Positions 8,279 through 16,828 of a DNA stretch of 64,000 bases are shown here, piece after piece; the stretch's first letter is position 1, and each line of letters begins with the position of its first letter. A program made the position numbers and the translations under genes. Under the pieces are notes generated by a model. The model saw only the letters and a list, made by a program, of their open reading frames with translations. It searched no databases and was not told the origin of the DNA. Source of the DNA: Bacterioplanes sp. (GTDB lineage: Bacteria > Pseudomonadota > Gammaproteobacteria > Pseudomonadales > Oceanobacteraceae); the NCBI GenBank assembly GCA_014859445.1, contig JACUUC010000009.1, forward strand, positions 27,432 to 91,431, in the 5' to 3' direction.

Positions 8279-10567
8279 TTAATGACTACTGGTTGGGCCA
8301 ATGATGCGACTAAAGCCAGCTTTTTCCAGAGCCAATTGCAAGGTCGCCACAACGATAGGAGCGCTGTCTAAGGTCAACACCTCACGCAACAGCTGCTCTG
8401 CCCACTGCCTTTCTATGCCACGAATAACAGACTTCACTTTCGGTAAGTTGGTGGCATTCATCGACAGTACGTCATAGCCCATGGCCATCAACAAAACAGC
8501 CCCCAGTGGGTTACCGGCTAATTCGCCACAAATGCTCACGGGTGTATTGGTTGCTTGTGCATCAAGCACAATGCTCTGTAAGGCTTGCAATACCGCAGGA
8601 TGAAATGCCTGATACAAACCGGCAACGCGAGGGTTATTACGATCCACCGCGAGCAAATATTGCGTTAAATCGTTACTTCCTACCGATAAAAAATCGACTC
8701 GCTGTGCCAATGCCTTAATCTGATAAACCGCGGCTGGCACCTCAATCATGACCCCCACTTGCGGCGTATCCACCAGAAAACCTTCTTCCAACACCTCGGC
8801 ATGCGCTCGATAAATCAAATGCAGCGCTTCATCCACTTCGCCGACGCTACTGATCATCGGCAACATAATGCGCAGATTGTTCAACTCGACACTGGCTTTT
8901 AACATGGCACGAATTTGTACCAAGAAAATTTCTGGGTGATCCAGTGTGATGCGAATACCACGCCAACCTAAAAACGGATTCGCTTCATTGATTGGAAAAT
9001 AGGGCAGTGCTTTATCACCACCGATATCCAAAGTACGCATGGTGACAGGCGCAGGGGCAAACGTTTCGAGTTGCTGACGATACGTTTTTTGCTGCTCGCT
9101 TTCCGAAGGAAAACGATCCTTCATCATGAAAGGCACTTCGGTACGGTACAAGCCAACGCCTTCCGCGCCTCGGTCAAGACTGCGAACGGCATCCGTAATC
9201 AAACCGGTATTCACCCACAACGGAATGCGATGGCCATCCAGCGTTTCCGCAGGCAGATCTCGCAACTCTTGCAAATCGTTTTGCAACGCCAGCTCTTCTT
9301 CGAAGACCGCTTGGTATTGCTCACGCAGCTCATCACCAGGACTCGAGAACAGCAAACCACGATAGCCATCAACGATGACTTCGAGACCATGCAATTGCGC
9401 ATAGGGCAAGTCCACCACCCCCATGACCGTCGGCACGCCCATCGCTCGCGCTAGAATGGCCACATGGGAGTTGGATGAACCTTGCACCGAGACCAAACCA
9501 ACCAATTTATCGGCTGGTACTTCACCGAGCATGGCGGGGGTCAATTCTTCACTCACCAGAATGGTGTTGTCAGGAAAATCATCCAGCGAGGTGTGCTTTT
9601 CGGCACCCTGTAATCGCGCCAAAATACGAATACCTAAGTCACGGATATCCGATGAACGTTCGCGTAAATACGGGTCTTCCATCAACTGAAAGTGACCCAC
9701 ATACTGCATAATGACCTGTCGCAATGCACCTTGCGCCCAATTATTGGCGCGAATGACCGCTCGAACTTCATCTCCCAGCGCGTTGTCATCCAACATGTTC
9801 AAATACACATCAAACAAGGCCATTTCTTCTGGACGCAACTCACTGCTCAAGTGCTTCCCTAAGCTGCGAATTTCTTCTCGTGCACCCTCAAGAGCTCGAT
9901 CAAAATGCGCAATTTCGCTGTCGATGGATTCCGGCTCACGATCCGCCACCGCATTCAAATCGGCCACGGGCGTAATCACAAAAGCTTGTCCAATGGCCAC
10001 ACCCGGCGCCCCCGGAGCCCCGTTGAAACGTGCGCCTTGACGCTTTTCGGTCGGATTGTTTTCGGTGGGAATATTCAAGATGTGGCCGGTGGCTTCGGCG
10101 TGCGCAATAACGCCCGCCAACTGCGCCGACATGGTGACCAAAAACGCTTCTTCACTTTCGTCAAACTGACGGCTTTCGCGCTGCTGCACCACCATCACAC
10201 CCATCAGACGTTTATGATGGATGATTGGCACCCCGAGAAAGGACAAAAACTCCTCTTCACCGGTTTCCGACAAGTAAAAGTAATGAGGATGCGAAGGAGC
10301 GTTATCAATATTCAGAGGTTCTTCGCGCGCACCGACCAAACCAACCAAACCTTGCGATGCATGCAAACCGACCTTGCCAACCGCTTCTTGCTTTAGGCCC
10401 TCGGTTGCCATCAATACATAACGGCGACTGTCATTATCGTACAAATAAACGGAACACACCTCGGTATGCATGGCATCACGAATACGCTTCACCACCAATT
10501 GCAAGGCATCGCCCAAATCGGTCGCGGCGCTGACTTCCTGAACGATCCGTCGCAGGATATCCAGCAT
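8279..10567 (-). CDS. ptsP: PTS enzyme I-Ntr with GAF domain
   Basis: About 762 residues (E. coli PtsP 748). It is the phosphoenolpyruvate-dependent kinase that starts the nitrogen-related phosphotransfer chain to NPr and EIIA-Ntr. Order: GAF sensor domain (TEVCSVYLYD; residues about 20-160), PEP-utiliser N-domain (FNGAPGAPGVAIGQA), phospho-histidine domain with SSNSHVAILARAMGVP, and PEP-binding barrel with EGVGLYRTEVPFM, MLPMISSV and the active-site Cys region SICGELAGNP. A GTG at 10579 opens the longest ORF, but the ATG at 10567 gives the family N-terminus MLDILRRIVQEV and follows GGGTGG by 8 bp. It lies downstream of rppH, the order seen in many gammaproteobacteria. Confidence 0.93.
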   Translation of the reverse strand: MLDILRRIVQEVSAATDLGDALQLVVKRIRDAMHTEVCSVYLYDNDSRRYVLMATEGLKQEAVGKVGLHASQGLVGLVGAREEPLNIDNAPSHPHYFYLSETGEEEFLSFLGVPIIHHKRLMGVMVVQQRESRQFDESEEAFLVTMSAQLAGVIAHAEATGHILNIPTENNPTEKRQGARFNGAPGAPGVAIGQAFVITPVADLNAVADREPESIDSEIAHFDRALEGAREEIRSLGKHLSSELRPEEMALFDVYLNMLDDNALGDEVRAVIRANNWAQGALRQVIMQYVGHFQLMEDPYLRERSSDIRDLGIRILARLQGAEKHTSLDDFPDNTILVSEELTPAMLGEVPADKLVGLVSVQGSSNSHVAILARAMGVPTVMGVVDLPYAQLHGLEVIVDGYRGLLFSSPGDELREQYQAVFEEELALQNDLQELRDLPAETLDGHRIPLWVNTGLITDAVRSLDRGAEGVGLYRTEVPFMMKDRFPSESEQQKTYRQQLETFAPAPVTMRTLDIGGDKALPYFPINEANPFLGWRGIRITLDHPEIFLVQIRAMLKASVELNNLRIMLPMISSVGEVDEALHLIYRAHAEVLEEGFLVDTPQVGVMIEVPAAVYQIKALAQRVDFLSVGSNDLTQYLLAVDRNNPRVAGLYQAFHPAVLQALQSIVLDAQATNTPVSICGELAGNPLGAVLLMAMGYDVLSMNATNLPKVKSVIRGIERQWAEQLLREVLTLDSAPIVVATLQLALEKAGFSRIIGPTSSH

Positions 10568-10590
10568 CAGATAATCCACCCAATGGTCAT
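10567..10590 (-). other. Seven-codon leader ORF coupled to ptsP by TGATG
   Basis: In the 87-bp gap between rppH and ptsP, an ATG with a strong AAGAGGAA ribosome binding site 7 bp upstream opens a frame encoding MTIGWII and stops with TGA. That TGA shares its last base with the preferred ptsP ATG (TGATG). The arrangement would allow re-initiation or translational coupling. It may be chance; the strong ribosome binding site placed here rather than before ptsP itself is the main argument. Confidence 0.35.
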
Positions 10591-10654
10591 ACTGTGTTCC
10601 TCTTAATTACATCGAAGACATGGCTCCAGAATGCACTCTCGTCAAACGAATGAA

Positions 10655-11149
10655 TTAGACGCCAGAGTGTTTCTGCAAACGCGCAATACGAGGGGCCAAT
10701 TCCGCCATAGCACGTCGATACACATCGCGCTTAAACGACACGACACGTCCCAATGGGAACCAATAACTGACCCAGCTCCAGCCGTCAAACTCTGGCTTTC
10801 CCGTACTCGACACGTCAATTTGCGCATCATCCACCAGCAACCTCAGCAAAAACCATTTTTGCTTTTGCCCCACACACACTGGGTGATTGTCATGACGAAT
10901 CATCCGCTTAGGTAAGCGATAACGAAGCCAACCTCTTGTGCAGCCAATGATCTGTACATCACTGGCACTCAAGCCAATCTCTTCTGCTAACTCGCGGTAT
11001 AATGCCTTCTCTGGGGATTCCCCCGGTTTAATTCCCCCTTGAGGGAATTGCCAGGCATCTTGACCGATTCGCCGTGCCCATAGCACTTGACCAGCGTCAT
11101 TGCACAATATGATGCCGACGTTGGGGCGATAACCTTGATCATCAATCAC
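10655..11149 (-). CDS. rppH: RNA 5'-pyrophosphohydrolase (Nudix)
   Basis: A 164-residue Nudix enzyme that removes pyrophosphate from the 5' end of mRNA and so starts RNase E-dependent decay. The Nudix box runs from [20 protein letters not shown] into EIGL (GX5EX7REUXEEXGU pattern). [16 protein letters not shown] and [11 protein letters not shown] are typical RppH segments. The ORF extends upstream to 11200, but the GTG at 11149 gives [13 protein letters not shown], the exact form of RppH N-termini (MIDDDGYRPNVG in E. coli), and is used here. The gene is followed by ptsP and preceded divergently by a HAD hydrolase. Confidence 0.93.
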   Translation of the reverse strand: MIDDQGYRPNVGIILCNDAGQVLWARRIGQDAWQFPQGGIKPGESPEKALYRELAEEIGLSASDVQIIGCTRGWLRYRLPKRMIRHDNHPVCVGQKQKWFLLRLLVDDAQIDVSSTGKPEFDGWSWVSYWFPLGRVVSFKRDVYRRAMAELAPRIARLQKHSGV

Positions 11150-11275
11150 AATGCCATCCAAAACTATTTCTTGATTCAAACCTTGCCGATTTTTAGGCAA
11201 ACGTCAAGCCCATTGATGACTTCGGCGTCGTATTAGAACCAAACAAAGAAGAAAATTGAGTGTTAAAAACCCATA

Positions 11276-11281
11276 ATTATA
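11276..11281 (-). promoter_or_regulatory. Possible -10 element for rppH-ptsP
   Basis: A perfect TATAAT on the minus strand about 130 bp upstream of the rppH start. No good -35 sits at the right distance, so this is tentative. Confidence 0.3.
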
Positions 11282-11339
11282 AGGAAAGTATGCGCTGTTG
11301 CCTTTAGAATAGCGACAAATTTTATCATTGACGATGGCC

Positions 11340-11367
11340 GTGACGATGTCATAGCCATGGCTAAAAT
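11340..11367 (+). promoter_or_regulatory. Probable promoter of the HAD hydrolase gene
   Basis: GTGACG (11340-11345), 16 bp, TAAAAT (11362-11367). Transcription would begin near 11374, which leaves a 17-base leader before the GTG at 11391 and argues against the upstream TTG at 11376 as the start codon. Confidence 0.45.
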
Positions 11368-11390
11368 AGACCGAATTGGATGGAAAAACA

Positions 11391-12047
11391 GTGGCATTAG
11401 CAATCTTCGATTTAGATCATACCTTGCTGGATGGCGATAGCGATCACGCATGGGGACAATACTTGGTTGATCGTGGCTTAGTGGATGCTGAACATCATCA
11501 ACAACGTAATGATTTTTTTTACGAACAATACCAAGCGGGCACTCTGAACATTCATGAGTTTTTGGCCTTCGCTTTGCAGCCGCTCACTCGTTATCCTCGT
11601 GAACACATGGAAGAAGAGCGCAAACGCTTTCTAGCAGAACGCATTACACCACTGATCAGTCAAAAAAGCCGTGACCTACTGCAACAACATCGAGAGCAAG
11701 GTGATGAGCTATTGATCATCACCGCCACCAACGGCTTCGTCACATTCCCAATCGCCGAGATGCTGGGCGTCGAACACATCATTGCACCCATTCCTGAAAT
11801 CATGAATGACCAATACACCGGACGCATCATCGGCATTCCGAGCTTCCAAGGCGGCAAAGTCACACGGCTAGAGCAATGGTTGCAAGAACAGCATACCGAC
11901 CTAGTAGGAAGTTATTTTTACAGTGACTCCCATAATGATTTACCCTTGTTGCGCGTGGTCGATCACCCCGTTGTCGTAAATCCTGACCCGACGTTACAAC
12001 GCGTTGCTGAAGAGCAACAATGGCCCATCATCTCATTACGAGATTAA
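11391..12047 (+). CDS. HAD-superfamily subfamily IB hydrolase (SerB-like)
   Basis: A 218-residue phosphatase of the HAD-IB group. Motif I is IFDLDHTLLDGD with both catalytic aspartates, motif II lies in LIITATNGF (Thr), the conserved lysine is in FQGGKVTRLEQW, and motif III is YFYSDSHNDLPLL. Members beside rppH in pseudomonads are annotated as SerB-like or CicA-like; the substrate is not known. GTG 11391 gives MALAIFDLDHT, the normal family start. The end of the gene overlaps no other, and the imelysin-like lipoprotein gene starts 26 bp later, probably in the same operon. Confidence 0.87.
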   Translation: MALAIFDLDHTLLDGDSDHAWGQYLVDRGLVDAEHHQQRNDFFYEQYQAGTLNIHEFLAFALQPLTRYPREHMEEERKRFLAERITPLISQKSRDLLQQHREQGDELLIITATNGFVTFPIAEMLGVEHIIAPIPEIMNDQYTGRIIGIPSFQGGKVTRLEQWLQEQHTDLVGSYFYSDSHNDLPLLRVVDHPVVVNPDPTLQRVAEEQQWPIISLRD

Positions 12048-12072
12048 TGCCTCACTGAGCAAGGAGTCGAAC

Positions 12073-13338
12073 GTGCGCTGTTTGAATTGGGGATTCGTTC
12101 CCGTCTTACTGTTGCTAGTCAGTGCTTGTAGTCAACAAGACGGCCAAGAAACGCTGTCGTTACCAATGACGATGAACACACCATTACCGGTCTCGGATCG
12201 CGCCTATCACGCACTGGACGACGAATTCCTTTCCGCCTTTGTCGCTCATATCAGCTTATCAGCGTATACCCATGTCTCTCTTGCCACTCAAGCCGCACAG
12301 GAATTGGATAGCCGAGTTGCCGCTCTCATGCACACACCCAATGACAATACGCTGAATGATGCACAAGTTGCCTGGCGCGAAGCGTATGATGCCTACTTAC
12401 ACAGTTTATTGTTCAGTTACTTGCCGCTCATCGATCCAGCCGACTGGCATCATCAACAGATTGATTTGCGCAGCACCTTAACGTTTCTGGACAGCTGGCC
12501 GATTGAGGGGGGTTACATCGATCACATTCCTGGCTATCCGTTCAGCGGCATCGTAAACGACCTCACCTTACCCATACAAGAAGACACCATACTGACTCAG
12601 CATCGTTTTGCGGATGATAGCTACGCCAGCGTTGGCTACCACGCCATTGAGTTCATGCTATGGGGCGCCGATGGTGATCGTGATCCACGTGATTTTTTCG
12701 CACAAGAAAACACCGCGCCAGTGATCGTACCGCTGGTGACCGGTGATATTGGCATCAATAGCGTCAGCGACCAAGAAGAAGACGAGCAAGCCGACAGCGC
12801 ATTGACGCACACATTCGGTATTCAAAATCATGCTCGTCGACGTCAATACGTGCAATTGCTGACCGAACAACTGCAAAAACACCTACTGCGATTACAGCGC
12901 CGCTGGCAACCAAGCAATGGCTATTATGCCGACATGATTCAAAGCAGTGAGCCCACCAAAGTGGTGCAAGTCAGCTTATGGGCTGCCAATCAATTATTGG
13001 CGCAGGAGCTATTACATCGTCGACTGCCAGCGGACAGTAGCGCGTTTAGCCAAACCAGCTTAAATGACCTACGTGCGCTGTTGAATGGTTTACAACAAAT
13101 ATTGCTACCAGACAACACCAGCCTTGGGCTATCCATGCTGCTACAGGATCACCCCGACTTACTCGATCAATGGCAGCAACAGCTGCATTCCAGTTACGCC
13201 TTATTAGATCAATGGCAGCGTGCGGAGCTGACGCCGAACGCCGCACGTGAGGCATTAAAAGAGCGGCTGATTGGTTTGATGTCTTTACTGCAGCGCAGCG
13301 CAGATTACTTGCAATTGCAGCTGCAGCTAAACGAGTAA
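12073..13338 (+). CDS. Imelysin-like lipoprotein (peptidase M75 / EfeO-like domain)
   Basis: A 421-residue lipoprotein. The signal peptide ends in LLLVSAC, a lipobox with Cys at about residue 19, and the mature part is an all-helical imelysin domain with the GYHAIEFMLWG stretch containing the GxHxxE motif. Imelysin proteins (IrpA, IcmP, EfeO C-domain) sit on the cell surface or in the periplasm and are linked to iron uptake; proteolytic activity is doubtful for most. The GTG at 12073 has an ideal AAGGAG 6 bp upstream, so the longer ORF is not used. Converges with rlmI, only 5 bp apart. No Fur box was identified upstream. Confidence 0.83.
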   Translation: MRCLNWGFVPVLLLLVSACSQQDGQETLSLPMTMNTPLPVSDRAYHALDDEFLSAFVAHISLSAYTHVSLATQAAQELDSRVAALMHTPNDNTLNDAQVAWREAYDAYLHSLLFSYLPLIDPADWHHQQIDLRSTLTFLDSWPIEGGYIDHIPGYPFSGIVNDLTLPIQEDTILTQHRFADDSYASVGYHAIEFMLWGADGDRDPRDFFAQENTAPVIVPLVTGDIGINSVSDQEEDEQADSALTHTFGIQNHARRRQYVQLLTEQLQKHLLRLQRRWQPSNGYYADMIQSSEPTKVVQVSLWAANQLLAQELLHRRLPADSSAFSQTSLNDLRALLNGLQQILLPDNTSLGLSMLLQDHPDLLDQWQQQLHSSYALLDQWQRAELTPNAAREALKERLIGLMSLLQRSADYLQLQLQLNE

Positions 13339-13343
13339 GGGGA

Positions 13344-14537
13344 TCAGCGCGTCGGTAAGACCCGCGCAAACACCGCCTTCAGATAACGCGTTTCAGGAAT
13401 GGCAGGCAACACGGGATGGTCTGCGCCCTGACTGCCTACATGCTGAATGGTCACATCGCGATCCAGCTCACGCCCCAATATGCGCAACATATCGGGCAAG
13501 CGGTCTTCCGCCAAGTGCATCGAGCACGATCCCGCCACCAATAAACCGTCCTTGCTTAACAGACGCATGGCGAGTTGATTAAACCGATGGTAAGCCTGCT
13601 CACCGGCCTTGATGTCTTTACGACGAGGAATCAGTGCTGGCGGATCCACGACCACCACATCAAAGCGCTCGCCACTGTCTTTTAACTGGCGCAATGCTTG
13701 AAACGCATCCCCTTGCCAATACTGCATTTTATCGGCAACACCGTTCAATTCCGCATTTTGTTCTGCCCAGTCCAACGCCTGTGCCGAGGCATCCACACAA
13801 TGGACCTCAGCCGCCCCGTGACGTGCCGCTTGAACCCCCCAGCCACCAATGTAACTGAACACATCCAATACCCGCTTACCGGCCACCAGTCGATTTAACT
13901 GAGCCCGATTTTCTCGATGATCATAAAACCAACCGGTCTTTTGCCCAGCAATGATGGGAGCCATAAAACGTGTGTCGTTTTCAATTAACGGCGCGCAATC
14001 ATCTTCTAACTGACCCTGCACCACCTCAACGTACTCCGGCAAGCCTTCTACCGCACGCAACTTGCCATCATTTTTCAGCACAATGGTGTGGGGGTTGGCG
14101 ACTTTGTTAATGGCATCGAGGATCTCTTGGCGACGTAACTCCATCCCCATGCTGGAAATTTGTACCACCACCACATCCATAAAACGGTCGATCACTAGCC
14201 CAGGCAGGCCATCGCTGTCGCCATACACCCAGCGATAACAATCGTGTGGATACCATAAGGTACGAGCACTTAAGGCCACATTAAGGCGATGAACCAACAA
14301 CGACGCATCCAATGCTTGATTGCTATCACGACTGAATAAACGTGCGCAAATCAACTGATCGGGGCTGACCAAGGCTCGACCTAGCGCTTTGCCATTGGCC
14401 GCTTCCACCACCACCTCCTGTCCTGCGGAAAGCGACTTCAATGGGGTTTGTTCGATATCCACTTCATTGCTGTACACCCAAACATGGCCGCTTTTCAATC
14501 GACGTTCTGCTTTGGCCTTTAAACGCAAGGATGCCAT
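13344..14537 (-). CDS. rlmI: 23S rRNA m5C1962 methyltransferase RlmI-like
   Basis: 397 residues (E. coli RlmI 396). An N-terminal PUA domain (LKAKAERRLKSGHVWVYSNEV) binds RNA, a central EEHEE-like region follows, and the C-terminal Rossmann domain holds DVFSYIGGWGVQAARHGA (SAM motif I), VHCVDAS and VVVDPPALIPRR (motif IV) with the catalytic Cys in GSCSMHL. It methylates a cytosine in 23S rRNA using S-adenosylmethionine. The ATG at 14537 is preceded by GGAG at 7 bp and fits the PUA start; the ORF can be opened 11 codons earlier without support. Confidence 0.88.
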   Translation of the reverse strand: MASLRLKAKAERRLKSGHVWVYSNEVDIEQTPLKSLSAGQEVVVEAANGKALGRALVSPDQLICARLFSRDSNQALDASLLVHRLNVALSARTLWYPHDCYRWVYGDSDGLPGLVIDRFMDVVVVQISSMGMELRRQEILDAINKVANPHTIVLKNDGKLRAVEGLPEYVEVVQGQLEDDCAPLIENDTRFMAPIIAGQKTGWFYDHRENRAQLNRLVAGKRVLDVFSYIGGWGVQAARHGAAEVHCVDASAQALDWAEQNAELNGVADKMQYWQGDAFQALRQLKDSGERFDVVVVDPPALIPRRKDIKAGEQAYHRFNQLAMRLLSKDGLLVAGSCSMHLAEDRLPDMLRILGRELDRDVTIQHVGSQGADHPVLPAIPETRYLKAVFARVLPTR

Positions 14538-14660
14538 CTTGATTCTCCGAATAGGACAGGATAAAAACACTATTATACGCAGACTGACACAATCTGCTGC
14601 GGCAAAATCATGCTGCGTTCACTATACTTACTCTTTTCGCAATAACGTGAAGCCGTTACC

Positions 14661-15539
14661 ATGAGCTCAGAACTGTCGGAAGAACAAATCGCCAGCATTT
14701 TACAAGGCATTAAAATACCGCCACAGCCGCAAATCTTGGTCGACTTGCAAATTGAGCAATTGATGCCCAATCCCGACCTTGGCAGTATCGCCAAGCTCAT
14801 ACGGCAAGACGTCGGTCTCGCTGGCACCATTTTAAAGGTGGTGAATTCTCCCTTTTACGGCCTCAGCAATCGCATCACATCCGTTGAACAAGCCGTCAGT
14901 TTGATTGGTTTAAGCAGTGTCATCAATATCATCAACGGCTTATCCATCAAAAGTCAGATGAGCGATGAAACCATCGTCAATATGAATCGTTTTTGGGACA
15001 CCGCGACCGACATTGCGCAAGTGTCCACCACCATCGCCAAACAAGTCGGCTACCCGAATCCCGATTTAGCCTACCTACTGGGCTTGTTCCATAATTGCGG
15101 CATTCCACTGCTGATGAATCGGTTTGAGAATTACCTCGACGTGATGGTGGAATCGTATTCGCACCCAGAGCTGCGGGTGGTCGATGTGGAGAATCAACAA
15201 CTGAACACCAACCACGCCGTCATTGGTTATTACATTGCTCGTTCGTGGAACTTACCAACCATTCTTGGCGAAGCCATTGCCGAACACCACAGTGTTACGC
15301 GCTATTTTAGCTCGACCGATCACAAAGACTCCGAGCTGAAAACGCTGCTCGCCATTTTGAAGTTATCGGAACACATCTGCGGTAATTACCGTGTACTCGG
15401 ACGACAAAGCGTGGATTTAGAATGGCAAGCCATTGGCTCCGAAATCCTCGCCTACCTGGGGCTAGGTGAATACGATGTCGAGCAAATGGAAGCCAATTTT
15501 GCCGAAATGGGCGCCAGTTTTCAGAACTACCGCTACTAA
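14661..15539 (+). CDS. HDOD-domain protein
   Basis: 292 residues occupied almost entirely by one HDOD domain: IPPQPQILVDLQIEQLM, GLAGTILKVVNSPFYGL, ITSVEQAVSLIGLSSVINI and LLGLFHNCGIPLLMNRF. HDOD proteins are HD-fold relatives that usually lack a full set of metal ligands and act as signalling or scaffold proteins in motility, c-di-GMP and stress circuits. No GGDEF, EAL or receiver domain is attached here, so the partner is unknown. A good intrinsic terminator follows at 15550-15581, so the gene is monocistronic. Confidence 0.88.
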   Translation: MSSELSEEQIASILQGIKIPPQPQILVDLQIEQLMPNPDLGSIAKLIRQDVGLAGTILKVVNSPFYGLSNRITSVEQAVSLIGLSSVINIINGLSIKSQMSDETIVNMNRFWDTATDIAQVSTTIAKQVGYPNPDLAYLLGLFHNCGIPLLMNRFENYLDVMVESYSHPELRVVDVENQQLNTNHAVIGYYIARSWNLPTILGEAIAEHHSVTRYFSSTDHKDSELKTLLAILKLSEHICGNYRVLGRQSVDLEWQAIGSEILAYLGLGEYDVEQMEANFAEMGASFQNYRY

Positions 15540-15549
15540 TCTCCTAACC

Positions 15550-15581
15550 AACGATGGTGAACAATCATCGCCATCGTTTTT
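15550..15581 (+). terminator. Intrinsic terminator after the HDOD gene
   Basis: AACGATGG (15550-15557) pairs with CCATCGTT (15571-15578), extended inside by TGA/TCA across an ACAA loop with a 3-base bulge, and is followed by a run of five T (15577-15581). Confidence 0.7.
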
Positions 15582-15592
15582 CTACGCAGCCG

Positions 15593-16828
15593 CTAAGGTC
15601 GCTGTTCTATCCGTGTGGTATCCAACCCCATCGCCTTCATCATGACGTGCTGCTTGATTGGTAACGCACGATCAAACCAGCGCATCCCTTCATTACGCAA
15701 CAAACGCAACCACGGCTGCTCGCTGGCAAACAAGCGCTTAAAACCCTCCATGGCGGCCATGGTGGTCAGGTTATCGGCTTGGCGGCGACGGTCGTAGCGC
15801 CCAAGCGTGAGCATGTCACCCAGAGGCAACTGTTTGTGCCAAGCGCGCTGCACTTCGTCAATGAGGGCGGCCGCATCTTTAAAGCCTAAATTCACGCCCT
15901 GTCCCGCCAGCGGATGTATGGTGTGCGCCGCATCACCGGCTAAGGCAATGCCTGGCATCACATACGTTGTGGCATGACGCTGGCGCAAGGGCACCACAGA
16001 GCGCGTTGAAGACGCCTCAATGCGACCGAGCTGCTGCTCAAAGGCGTCGGCTAACGCCACGTTAAACTCGTCGTCGTTCAGCGCCATCAACGCGGTAGCT
16101 TCTTCAGGCGAAGTCGACCAAACGATGGAGGCCAAATGCGCATCATTCGCTAACGGCAAAAACGCCAGTGGCCCTTGTGGGCGAAAACGTTGCCATGCGG
16201 TCGCTTGCAAGGGGTGCTCACAACGCACCGTGGCCACAATGGCATGGTGTTCATAATCCCACTCGCGGGTACGAAATCCAGCGCATTGACGTACCTGCGA
16301 TTGAGCGCCATCACACGCCACCACTAACTGAGTCAATAGCACACGATCGTCGTCTAATACAACGGGCGTTAAGCCATCGTTATTCGGATGATCCACATAG
16401 CGCATGCGTTGTGACAAACGCTCAACCGGTGTCTCTTGTAAGGCTTGTTGCAGCGCCCAAACGGTTTCACGATTTTCAACAATGTGCCCCAGTTCCGACA
16501 CGTGCAAATCCGCTGCATCAAACTGCACACGCCCGGTACCTTCCGCATCCCACACCGTCATGTGCCGATACGGGCTGAGCCGATCATGAGGAATACGCGT
16601 CCATGCACCTAACTGCTGCAGCAGTTGCTGGCTTTGCGCCGTGAGTGCACTGACACGGATATCGTAATCCGCCACCGCCGGACCACGTTCAGGTTCGGCA
16701 AGCTGCGCAGGATCGAGTAAGGCAATGCGCATCGGCTTGGTACTGTCGGTCTGCGCTAATCCCACGGCAATGGCTTGCCCCACCATGCCACCACCGATCA
16801 CAATCACATCGTAATTCATCGTCATCAT
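15593..16828 (-). CDS. ubiI: Ubiquinone biosynthesis FAD hydroxylase, UbiI-like
   Basis: 411 residues, UbiH/UbiF/VisC family of flavin monooxygenases. It has the Rossmann FAD loop VIGGGMVGQAIA near the N-terminus, the DG motif in VVACDGAQSQVR, and ALAGDAAHTIHPLAGQGVN (second FAD motif). In the ygfB-pepP-ubiH-ubiI operon this position holds UbiI, which hydroxylates ring carbon 5 of the ubiquinone precursor. The start overlaps the ubiH stop (ATGA). ATG at 16828, 16825 or 16819 are all possible; the last gives MNYDVIVIGGG with the best ribosome spacing. UbiF or another hydroxylase of the same fold is the main alternative. Confidence 0.85.
   Translation of the reverse strand: MMTMNYDVIVIGGGMVGQAIAVGLAQTDSTKPMRIALLDPAQLAEPERGPAVADYDIRVSALTAQSQQLLQQLGAWTRIPHDRLSPYRHMTVWDAEGTGRVQFDAADLHVSELGHIVENRETVWALQQALQETPVERLSQRMRYVDHPNNDGLTPVVLDDDRVLLTQLVVACDGAQSQVRQCAGFRTREWDYEHHAIVATVRCEHPLQATAWQRFRPQGPLAFLPLANDAHLASIVWSTSPEEATALMALNDDEFNVALADAFEQQLGRIEASSTRSVVPLRQRHATTYVMPGIALAGDAAHTIHPLAGQGVNLGFKDAAALIDEVQRAWHKQLPLGDMLTLGRYDRRRQADNLTTMAAMEGFKRLFASEQPWLRLLRNEGMRWFDRALPIKQHVMMKAMGLDTTRIEQRP

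Noticed and set aside
11376..11390. TTG start for the HAD hydrolase
   Set aside because: It falls at the predicted transcription start and the family begins at the following GTG.
15550..15581. Possible small RNA after the HDOD gene
   Set aside because: Structure and T-run fit an ordinary intrinsic terminator; no promoter seen.
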